Shown here in pieces: positions 54,680 to 64,000 of a stretch of DNA of 64,000 nucleotides (positions are counted from its first letter, which is position 1; the number at the start of each line of letters is the position of its first letter). Origin of the DNA: Nymphaea colorata (Eukaryota; Streptophyta; Magnoliopsida; Nymphaeales; Nymphaeaceae); the NCBI RefSeq assembly GCF_008831285.2, contig NC_045144.1, forward strand, positions 3,586,268-3,650,267, in the 5' to 3' direction. A program made the translations under genes and the position numbers. Under the pieces are notes generated by a model. The model worked only from the letters and a program-made list of their open reading frames with translations. It did no database searches and was not told where the DNA came from.

Positions 54680-57600
54680 TGTAACGTGCGATGTTGCAGG
54701 TCGGATCGGGTCAGGGTTCGGACCCGACCTCCATGCACGTAAGGAGCCCGACGCCGCAGCCCGTCTCCCCTTCCTCGTTCCCCTTCCCCCTCGTTTCCCC
54801 TTTGCGTCTCTCCCTTACCCACGACCGGAGCTCAGCGCAGAGAAAAAGAAGGAGACGGAGGTCGGTGCAACGGCGGCGACAGCGACGGCAGCAGCCGAGG
54901 GTAAGCTCCCTCCTTCTCTCGTCCCCTTCTCCCTCGCCTTTTTCTCCTTCCTCGCCCTTCTTCTTCTCCTCCTTCCTATGCAGCTTCTCCCTTCTTCGTC
55001 AGCACCCTTTGCTGCACGATTCCTCCCTCTTCCTCTCTGCTACCGCTCCCTCCTCGTCCCATCCGTCTCCTCTTCACCATCTCCCTCTTTTGCCCCACTC
55101 GATTTCCCTCCCCTCTGCAGGTTTTTCTCTTTTTCACACTCTTTCCTTTCCACCGGTTTTCCCCCACAACCGATTGTTTTCTTCTTATGGCAGACCCCTT
55201 GTTGGTCGATTTTTTTTTACTCGTTCAGGGCTTTTGGTCAATGTGCAGCTAAGGGACACATTTTTTCCCCACATAGCAGCGGAGTGAAGGCGTTGGTGGT
55301 GGCGGCATTGACAAATCATCAATTGTCACCGTGAAATCATCTATTAAACCATGGATTTGTGCATGGGTGGCTGATTCCCATTGAGAGGAAATGGTTTTTT
55401 TTTTAAACCATGAAGATAAAGATGAAAAAGAATGATATTGTTATGAATTTTGATGTCTATGAAGTATGAATGATGAACCGTGAACGTGTAAGTTTATAGC
55501 ATTTAGCAAAATAATAAGTCTATCATTATCTAAAAGACTAAACCATGTTTTCTATGAAGAATTTATTATTTTTAATTTTTTCTGATTTTTTATGAATTTT
55601 TTGATTTTTTTTAAATTTTTTCTGATTTATTATTATTATTTTTTAAAAATTTACGATACGGTTACGATACGTTACGATACAGCGTATCTTAAAGCCTAAC
55701 CGATACACCTTACGACACACTTTTTACAGCATTGATTTGAACACGTCTAATTATTGTTTGAGCATGCTAGAATTTAGAATTGAGGATTTGGGAGGCATGT
55801 TAGCGATTTTGCTTTTTGGAGTAAGTGTAGGATTATGATGGAGAAGTGATGATTCATGTATTTATTGATCTTTTAAGCATAATAGGTTGAGTTTCAATGC
55901 AATAAGAAAGCATGGTAGAGATTGTGATGTTGTGGAGTGGTATAGGACCGTTCTTGCGCACGCTTGGGAGTGCCTTTGTCGACGTAGGTCGTATGTGTGG
56001 GAAGGAAGAGGGTGTAGATGTTGGGAAGACACCGTCACTAGGGAAGCAAGAGAGAAATGGATTAGTGATCGATTTAAATCGATAGTGCGAAGCTTCAGCC
56101 TTTGGTGGTGACCTCTAGGGCTGAGAAGAGACCCTTTTGAGGGCTTCTCGGGTCAACACTACCGTCGATACCCTCTTGAAGCAATGACGTGCCTCAATGA
56201 ATTTGTTTTATATTTGTTTTGATTGTGAATTTAAACCAGTGTAGAGTTTAGTCATTTACCACTTGTGTATGTTTGTAGGTACACTGGGTACGTCCCGTCG
56301 ACCTTGAGTGACCAGTTTCGAAGCTTGAGGCATTTTGAAGTTTTTGTGAGCGCGCGACAGATATGGCGACATTCCAGGCAAATCCCTGCCTGGGCAAATG
56401 TGTGAATGTGTGTTCCTAGGGTCATGAGATTGTAGGATTTGTGATGTGAATTGATTGATTGTTTTGAGATTGAATGTGTGTATGCATGTACATGAATTGA
56501 TATATGATATGAAGAGTTTTGAAAGGCTATTAGTAATTGTTTTGAAAATGTTACGTATTTGCATGTGCGTGCTAGAATTGATAACTGTTTAAGACAGATG
56601 AGGTGGGGTAACGAGTCGAGTGTCTCCTCAACCCCAAATGTGCATTAGAAAGCATCCTAGAATGATAACTTCATAGGACAGCTACGAGCCAATCACAGAT
56701 CGAGACTACTCTCTGTGGTTTGGCTAAGTTTTTTTGAAGATGTGATTGATATGATGAATGATGTGAATGTTTTGTTCTGTTGCATACACATTGCTGCGGG
56801 CAATGATGCAAAAGATTGAATTGGAGGGTAATTGTACCCGTATTGTATGACGGCTAGCTATGACTGTTATTGTTATGTGTAGGCCTCGTGTGGTGGTAAT
56901 TAGAGGTGTGAGTGTACTCGTGAAGTGCACCAACCTCATGAGCTAGCCAGTCAGTTTGTGAATGTGTTAATCTAATGATAATAATGAATGATAAGAGATG
57001 AGAGGCCAGTGGGATGTGGCTATGTGTTTGGGAGACGTCCCGCTTTTGCCACTGGTCTCGCATGTTCGGGGCGCAGGCGGTGCAAGGCCCCAGGGTACTG
57101 TTGTATGACGTTCTTGGAGTGTTGGGCTCCCGCCTTTCCAACCTGGGTGTCCTAGGGAGGGCTAAGTATCTCTCCGTGTAATTCACACATCCATGGATGA
57201 GTGTTCTACCGTTGCAGCGGATGGATAGATCCATACTATTCTGGGCCACCACGAGGGTTGTCTCTCGGCTGTAGGCCGCCCGCGGTGTGCACGTGCTTGT
57301 GTTTGCGCCCACAGGAACTGTCAATTCATTGATATTACTGAAAATGAAATGTATGTGAATGAAATGTACGTGATTAATGTGCATGTGATTGTTGTGCTTA
57401 TGAATGTAAGTGACATGTTTAAACATGCCTTGCATGTGATCTGAAATTGTGTGACTGTGGCCTTTGCATGTTGTGCCCCGACACGACATGAGGATAGATT
57501 GTTTTGATGATGGCTCGTATAATTGAGCCCTGCCTAAGAGGGTTTGGACTTTTCCTGGCTTGTTGCCATACTGCGAAGGCTAAGCCTTCTGTTGTTTCAT

Positions 57601-57933
57601 TTGTTTCAGGTTTTGGTGGACCAGGGGCAGCAGGTTGAGAAGATGGCTTCACTCACGTCCTACTGGAGAGATTTTGGGTCAATTGTAGTGCCGGCGCGTC
57701 TTGTTTTGGCTTTATTGATGTCTTATTTTTGTAGGCATCAATGTTGTGATTTTGAGCATTTTTGTCATATGTACAGATGAACTGAAATTCTTATATAATG
57801 GAAAGCTTGCCCATTGTTTTGCCTTGTGGGGCTCATCTCTTTTGAAATTGTTGTGACATCGCACTCCAATGCTTTATGTTAGAAAAAAATATATATATTT
57901 GTGGTTAAGGGTCAAAAAGGTTGGGGTGTGACA
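54680..57933 (+). mobile_element. Long gypsy-type LTR, copy A
   Basis: Starts TGTAACGTGCG and ends GGTTGGGGTGTGACA. Collinear with the solo LTR at 58232-61639 over most of its length (GTCGAGTGTCTCCTC, GGACAGCTACGAGCCA, GGCCAGTGGGATGTGGCTAT, TGCGAAGGCTAAGCCTT). A hAT derivative is inserted at 55311-55734. TGTAA...GTGTGACA ends and a length above 3 kb fit the long LTRs of chromovirus (Del/Tekay-like) elements; that lineage call is inference because no coding region is attached. Flanks GTTTG and GATTT do not form a duplication. Confidence 0.65.
55311..55734 (+). mobile_element. Truncated hAT derivative inside LTR copy A
   Basis: 55311-55410 matches 44706-44810 of the full-length hAT (ATCATCAATTGTCACCGTGA, GATTTGTGCATGGGTGG). 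55430-55734 matches 47545-47799 (GATATTGTTATGAATTTTGA, TTACGATACGTTACGATAC) and ends TACAGCATTG. The terminal CAATGTTGTA and its GTATCGTA subterminal block are missing on the left, so it could not move as it is. Confidence 0.75.
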
Positions 57934-58231
57934 GATTTTGACAACTACAAACAATGGTTCTAACTTATTGACAAAGTAAATGGTAGGACTACATTCAGAT
58001 ATTATCCATGTCAAACCTGATAATCAGATCTTATCCAATCAATTTCAAGGGTCATATGTAAAAAAAAAAAAGGCTTCTACCCAGAGAAGACAAGAATCTG
58101 ACTTACCAATAATGTGAATGGTTGGACGGCATTTAGATTTTAGTCATATCAAATATGATAAATCGGATCTCATCGTCAATTTCAAGGGTCATGTCAAAAT
58201 CTTCTTAACCAAGCAACAGTACAGTCACTAC

Positions 58232-61200
58232 TGTAATACTCAACTTTTGGGTGGGTCGGGTTGGGTCCAGGCCCGGACCCCAACCCGCTTGCGTGAAGAG
58301 CCCATCGCGCGAGGGGCTCTTCTCTCGCGTCTTCTCCCTCGACCTTACCTCTTCTCCCTCGTCCCGCTGGGTTGCACACAGCACAGAGAAGAAGGAGGCA
58401 GAAGAGATGGCAGCAGCGGAGAAGATGAAGGGCGACGGCAGTGGTGGCGCATAGGTAAGCCACTGGTTCCCCTCTCTTCTTTCTTCTCCTCCTCCCTCTC
58501 TCGCTGTTTTCCTCTTCTGACGCCTCTCCCTTAGTCCAGTAGGCGATAGGATTCAGACCCATCAAATTCAGGCCCGATTGTTCTTCGTTGAATGCCCCTC
58601 TTTCTCTCGTGCTCCTTACTCGCATCTCTCTCTCTCTGCGGTCTCTCTTACTCTCTCCATCTGTCTCTTCCCTATGTGTCATCGTTCTCTCTCCCTGCAC
58701 ACTCTCGCGTCTCTTTGGTCACGCCTTCCTCTACATTCTCTCTCACTCTCTCTTTGCCCACGCCCTCTGCTCGAGCCCTCTCCCTCAACCGAACACTCCC
58801 TGTCGTCTTTCCTTCTCTCTCACCCGAACCCTTGGTTCCCCTTCTCTCACTCATCTTCAGCCTCCCACACAGCTATTGTGGGCCACTTCTAACGACAAAC
58901 CCCTCTTTTAGACCTCTCTTTTCGCCGATTTTGATTCTCATGTGGATGTTGGATTGGATTGTAGTTGGGGACGCGTTCTTCCCTCATAACAGCGACTAGA
59001 AGGCAATGGTGGTGGCAGCATTGCATGGTTTTTGTCATTTGGGGATCGTTGAACGCTTGAGGTGGCTGTCGGAAGCATCGCAGCAGTTCGGACTCTTTGA
59101 TTGGGGTGAGCGAGACCTAACCAAGCCTAGATTGTTGTAAATTTTCTGTTGGAGTATGTATAATTATTGTTTGAGCATGCTAGAATTAAGAATTGATGAT
59201 TTAGAAGACATGCTAGAGATGTCGCTATTTTGGGAAAGGTCTAGGACTCATGTGGAGGGACGATGATCCATATCTATAATGATCTTATAAGCATGATGAG
59301 TTGATTTTCAAAGCAATTAGGAAGCATGGTAGAGATTGTATTGTTGTGGAGAATGTTAGAATCGTTTTGGTGAGCTTGGGAAAATATGCTTCTATTGATG
59401 TGCATATACGTTGTATGTTGAGAATCTTATGGTGGGGAAGACACCTCAACTAAGGAAAACAAGTGAGAATCGTACATGTGATATGTCGAATACAAGTTTT
59501 GAGTTCTAATCGTGGGTGGCAACCTCGATGGCTGAGAAGAGACCCTTTTTGGAGGGTTTCGTGGGTCGACACCCATTTGAGGCGAAGACATGCTTCGATG
59601 TTGGTATTTTCAGATTTGTGTCGATTGTATAGCGATGCGAATAGAGAACTTACCGTTTGGCTGTGTTTGCAGGTACACCGGGCACGTCTAGTAGGCCTTG
59701 AGCAACGTGGGTTGTAGTTCGAGGTTGTAGTTCGAGGTGTTTTGTGGATGCGCGACAGGTATGGTGGCATTCCAGGCAAATCCCTGCCTAGGGCCAATTT
59801 GTGAATGTGTGTTCTAGGATCGTTGGATCCTGAGATTGTGATGTAATTGAATGATTGTAATGTGATTGAATGAATGGATGTATGCATAAGATTGAATGTA
59901 TGTGATTAGTTTTGTTTTGAAAATTATTACGCATTTGCATGTGCATGCTAGAATTGATAACTGCAGATGAGGTGGGATATCGAGTCGAGTGTCTCATCGA
60001 CCCCGATTGGGCATTAGAGAGCATCATAAAATGATAATTGCCTAGGACAGCTACGAGCCAATCACGGATCGAGACTACTCTCCATGGTTTGGCTAAGTTT
60101 TGAAAGACGTGACTGATGTGTGTGATTGTGAATGATTTGTCATGTGACAAGTTTTGTTTTGGAAAACTATTAGAAGCTTGTTTTGAAAATTGTTACGCAT
60201 TTGCATGTGCATGCTAGAATTGATAACTGCTTAGGACAGATGAGGTGGGGTATCGTGTCGAGTGTCTCCTCGACCCCGATTGTGTATTAGAGAGCATCAT
60301 AGAATGATAATTGCATAGGACAGCTACGAGCCATCACGGGTCCAGACTACTCTCCAGGATTTGGCAAAGTTTTGAAAGATCTGATTGTTGTGTTTGATAA
60401 GATGTGAGTGCTTATGAATGTGAATATTGTAAATTGTTGCATATGTATTGCCGCGGGCAATGATGCAAATGAATGAATTGGAGGGTAGCTGTACCCGTAC
60501 TATATGACGGCTAGCTAAGACTGTTAATGTTATGTGTGGCCCTCGTGTGGAAGCAATTAGAGGTGTGGGTGCACTCGTGAAGTGTACCAACCTCATGAAC
60601 TAGCCAGTCATTTTGTGAATGTGCTATTATAATGATAATAATGAAAGAATAAAAGATGAGAGGCCAGTGGGATGTGGCTATGTGTTTGGGAGACGTCCCG
60701 CTTTCGCCACTGGTCTCGCCTGTTCAGAGTGCAGGTGGTGCAAGGCCCCAGGGTACTGTTGTGTGATGTGCTTGGAGCGTTTGGCTCTCGCCTTTCCAAC
60801 CTGAGTGTCCTAAGGAAGGCTGAGTATCTCTTCTTGAAATTCACACATCCATGGATAAGTGTTCTACCGCTGCAGCAGGTGAATGGATCCATACCGTTCT
60901 GGGCCACTATGGGGGTTGTCTCTCGGCTATGGGCCGTCCGCAGTGTGCACGTGCCTATGTTTGCACCCACAGGAACTGTCAATTCACTGAAGTTAATGAA
61001 ATGAAAAGTATATGAATGAAATGTATATGATTGATGTGCATGTGAATTATATGAATGAAATGACATGTTTATTTGTGCCTTGCATGTGAATTGAAAACAT
61101 GTTACTATGGCCATTGAGTGGCCTTTACATGTCGTAGCCTATGTTAGGGGCCTTCTTGGCAAATGATGTGGCTATGCCCTGACACGACATGATGATGATT

Positions 61201-61639
61201 TGTTTTATGATTGTATATTCTCATATTTGAGCCCTACCTAAGAGGGTTTGGGATTTTCGTGGCTTGTTGTCATACTGCGAAGGCTAAGCCTTTAGTTGTT
61301 TCTTTTTCAGGTTTTGGCAGACCCTGAGCAGCAGGTTGATCAAATGGCTTCACTCACATCTTACTGGGGAGGTTTTGGGTCTTTGGTAGTGTCGACGCGT
61401 CATGGTTTGGTCTTTTTGATGTCTTATTTTTGTTAGGCATTCAAGTTGTGGTTTGGGGCATTTTTGTCATACACATAGATGTGATTTTGTATGAATTGAA
61501 ATTATTATATAAATGAAAGTTTGCCCCATGGTTTCAAATGACATAGCTCCCTCTTTTTTTGAATTGTTGTGTAGTCGCACCTCAATGCTTTATGTTTAGA
61601 AAAAAAATTGTTTGAGGGTCAAAAGGTTGGGGTGTGACA
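58232..61639 (+). mobile_element. Solo LTR of a gypsy-type element, copy B, 3.4 kb
   Basis: Starts TGTAATACTCAAC, ends GGGGTGTGACA, and is flanked by the exact 5-bp duplication ACTAC (58227-58231 and 61640-61644). No internal region is present, so it is a solo LTR left by LTR-LTR recombination. A unit of about 262 bp (GCATTTGCATGTGCATGC ... GACTACTCTCCA) is present twice (about 59933 and 60196) but once in copy A (about 56560). The 5' third is CT-rich (58580-58900). It is in MOG1 intron 3, opposite in orientation to MOG1. Confidence 0.88.
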
Positions 61640-61644
61640 ACTAC

Positions 61645-62140
61645 AACAAACCATGTAGGGATTGTAGGCTCGGAAGAGATCAAGCTGCTAGGATGCCAGG
61701 ACACCTAAGCAAGAGGCTAGGCATGTCTTTGAGTACATCAACCAAAATGGATTTAAGTTGATCTCACATGCAAAACCAAACAATACAATTGACATAACAG
61801 CAAAAATGACAATAACCTTTTATTCATACATGACTCCCTCTTCCTATGCCTGTGGAGTTAAGCTCCTGCTAAATCAAGCAAACTAAAAAATCATAACAAT
61901 TTTCGACAAAAATTTTTAGAACAGCTAGTAAGATGGGCATGAGCCGCATGACAGATAGCTTTAAAGATGCAAGCAGGCTACAAGGCCAAGATATGCTAGT
62001 AATAGATAAGTTCCAGAAAGAGATAACATGGTGACTTCAAAAATGAGCTTAATAAGAGCCATAAGCATGATCACATAAAATTTGGTAAGATAGTGCACAG
62101 GTTTCTTTTGAAGTGAGAAGAACACTAGCTTGCATCTTAC
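61645..62140. other. MOG1 intron 3, first part
   Basis: Unique AT-rich intron sequence between MOG1 exon 3 (donor GTAAGATGC at 62140) and the solo LTR. No other feature seen. Confidence 0.5.
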
Positions 62141-62781
62141 CAAACTTCCTTTTGCATCTTGCTCATTTGCAAGATCTTGGAGAAACCATATAGCACTTTC
62201 ACTATCACTGACATCATTCTTTAGATCCAACAGCTCAAAGAAAAGGCTTTCATTCCGGCTCGAGTCAGCAAAGACCTCCTTGAATGGTAAAATGTAAACT
62301 AGTGATCAGAACGAGTGTATACAAGTACTTCATAATAAGATACAGAGAAAAGCATGACATGGATTAAACCGTGACCGTTGGAGAGGTGCTTAGACACATT
62401 AAGGAAGAAATCATTTGCAAACACAGGAAGCATTTAATAATTAACAGGCATGTAGATGCATTTTGATGAAAGAAATTCATTTGTAAAAACATGCGACCTT
62501 TGAAGATTAATCCATATGAGAACAGCTAATAATCACTCCAGGAATTTATATACAGTGAAGGAGATTTCAGACCTGGTGATCGGGAACATCACGAATGCTG
62601 CTGAGATCCTGCAATTTAATAATCCAGTTCCCATGAAGCATATAAGTTAGACTAACATCGTCAACAGAAAGTTTAGGGCTACTAAAGTAGTAGAAACAGC
62701 ACTAACCTGGAACCTCATGGGAAAAGCACTTGATATGGCACCCCCAAAAAGTGGACGCTCAGAGCATTAATCTCCTGGCAT
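62141..62781 (-). CDS. MOG1: MOG1 (Ran guanine nucleotide release factor), exons 1-3
   Basis: Exon 1, 62707-62781: ATG at 62781 gives MPGD, then TAA (62767-62769), then CSERPLFGGAISSAFPMRFQ. Exon 2, 62573-62608: DLSSIRDVPDHQ. Exon 3, 62141-62278: EVFADSSRNESLFFELLDLK, then WFLQDLANEQDAKGSL. These are the conserved N-terminal half of MOG1 (RPLFGGAI, VPDHQEVF, WFLNDLA-like), which binds Ran at the nuclear side of transport. Junctions are GT-AG with phase 0. Together with exons at 51283, 43464, 43283 and 42110 the product is about 204 residues, the family's usual size. The TAA at codon 5 is the only lesion: either this allele is dead, or translation starts in an upstream exon spliced 3' of the TAA (an AG lies at CTCTGAG/CGTCCA). 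Confidence 0.88.
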
Positions 62782-64000
62782 GTCGGTTGCTGATTAAGAA
62801 TGGCTGATGAACAAAAGGGAAACCTACCTGATTCCTGTAGAAGAGACTTGAATTAAAAAAAAAAAAGGTAACACGGATAAGAAAAAGTTCCATTCATATC
62901 CGGCAACAGGCATAGAAAAGTCGGAAAATGGAACACATAGAAAGGATGCAGTTGAAAGTGACAAAACCACTCAAAGAAGCCAATACATTTGACCATCAGA
63001 ATTTTGCCATCAAGGACAACACTCATGAACTACAATTTATAGCAAAACTAGTAGTGAATCCTCAAAACACCAAACGGAATTGCCAACAATTCTCTACCTC
63101 GTGTAATCCCCTGATTAATACTTGATAATGAAAAAAAAAAAAAAAACGCAGTACCACTTTATAAGCGCCAAGAAAGGGGCTAGAAAAAGACAGATGACCT
63201 CGGAACCGCCTTGCAGCTCATAAAGCACGAAACAAGACCAAGACAGACGAGGGCTTTCAGATATCCTCTTTGTGAGAAGCGGCAACGAGACGGATCGAAT
63301 GCCGAACCCATGGGACATCGGTGAACGGCTGAGAAAAGGGACACAACGGCGAGAAGGACGTGAGGGTGGGCAGAAGGTGCAAAGGCCTACCCCAGTGGCA
63401 GGACTGACTTTAATCCTTCCAATGCCCAAATGTAGGTTTTACTAGGACTCTGCCCTATTTCAGTTAAAGCCGATCTTGTTCTCCTCATAACCAATTTCAT
63501 CGATCCAGTTGCCCATTGTTGATCTACTGCCTTACTTTAGCTTTAACTCTTTTTTTTTTATAAATCTTATCAAATAATTTATGCGAATAAAACGCCTTAT
63601 TTATTGCTGATCAGGTGCTAACTATTTCATTTTTAGGCTCTAAATTTCATCATTAAGTTTTAAAGATAGTGACTTATGAACCAAATTTTTAGATGATAAA
63701 TTTACCGATTCCTAACCAACAATCTTGTGTTGACAAGTACCTTTAATACTTTATTAATACTTTATGTCTAGGAACAGATTCGAAGTTAGGCTACTTGTCA
63801 AATTTTAAAGCATAGCACAATATTCCTATAATAAATTTGCAGCCTGACATGTAACTGGATGAACACTTAAGACAAGCATCAACATTTTGCCATGGTACGC
63901 CAATACGAATATAGTAAAACAATTGCTAAAACGAGTAACTTGATATGACCTCTCAAGTTTCTCATAACCAATGTTACTAGTGGAATGTAGTGAGTTTAAA
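62782..64000 (-). promoter_or_regulatory. MOG1 upstream region, with a GC-rich block
   Basis: 63150-63430 is GC-richer and, on the minus strand, pyrimidine-rich (CCTTCTGCCCACCCTCACG), as expected for a plant 5' UTR or first exon. A donor such as CCGAG/GTCATC near 63200 could join to exon 1. The minus frame of 104 codons through it (63115-63429) has no recognised motif. 63430-64000 is AT-rich with no gene seen. The promoter role is inference from position. Confidence 0.35.

Noticed and set aside
54691-55334. 198- and 118-codon proline/serine-rich plus frames
   Set aside because: CT-rich 5' part of the long LTR; same region in copy B opens different frames, with no conserved peptide.
57934-58231. 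Short spacer as an LTR-element internal region
   Set aside because: Contains a poly-A tract and ordinary sequence only; no retroelement motif.
58578-58999. Three long serine/leucine-rich plus frames
   Set aside because: All three frames are open because of CT-rich composition inside the solo LTR; no motif in any of them.
54680-61639. Reading the two long LTRs as the pair of one element with a 298-bp interior
   Set aside because: Copy B has its own exact ACTAC duplication at both ends, and 57934-58231 lacks a primer-binding site or polypurine tract.
1-64000. CRISPR arrays, bacterial operons, rRNA genes
   Set aside because: No regularly spaced repeats with unique spacers, no ribosome-binding-site-led gene strings and no rRNA sequence; the window is plant nuclear DNA.

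Overview
This is nuclear DNA from a land plant, probably a flowering plant; I cannot name the species. The grounds are spliced plant genes with GT-AG introns (homologues of MOG1, RH32, TRB and CRK proteins), plant Ty1/copia and Ty3/gypsy retroelements, hAT and MULE-like miniature elements, an interstitial block of degenerate plant telomere repeat, and a nuclear copy of mitochondrial DNA carrying unedited nad3. Most of the window is transposon-derived and many insertions are nested. There are no operons, rRNA genes or CRISPR arrays.

Layout. 1-3070: the end of a GTACCC-rich element, an unrecognised broken gene, and the 3' tail and LTR of a gypsy element with a MITE inside it. 4189-6960: one clear coding exon (minus) of a single-Myb telomere-repeat-binding factor (TRB) and its likely upstream region. 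8474-9302: degenerate TTTAGGG-type repeats. 9481-16679: a DDX10/RH32-type DEAD-box helicase gene on the minus strand, broken by a stop, two frameshifts and a 963-bp hAT-derived MITE inside an exon, with more MITEs in its introns and a BED-finger transposase fragment next to it. 18225-23035: three AT-rich or GC-rich elements with pseudo-satellite ends. 25020-26923: gypsy remnant, then duplicated sequence with long TA tracts. 29200-35790: pseudo-tRNA-Asn, tandem repeats, a perfect hairpin, and a DUF26 (Gnk2) exon split by a nearly complete copia element with 321-bp LTRs. 37540-38943: an HSP70/HSP110-type first-exon fragment and the mitochondrial insert.

42110-62781 is the most interesting region. 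A complete set of seven exons of MOG1 (Ran guanine nucleotide release factor, about 204 codons, minus strand) is spread over 20.7 kb. One intron (7.8 kb) holds a copia element that was itself hit by a 3,343-bp hAT element with a perfect 8-bp target duplication. The next intron (10.8 kb) holds a TIR element that seems to have captured a leucine-rich-repeat exon, two SINE or MITE pieces, and two gypsy LTRs of about 3.3 kb, one of them a solo LTR with a perfect 5-bp duplication. The only visible flaw in MOG1 is an in-frame TAA at codon 5 after the apparent start.

The unifying theme is one hAT family (ends CAATGTTGTA, subterminal CGTATCGTACGATACG-type palindromes). It appears as a full-length copy with a decayed BED/DUF659/dimerisation transposase, two internally deleted derivatives with exact 8-bp duplications, a truncated derivative inside a gypsy LTR, a lone left end, and a diverged BED fragment.
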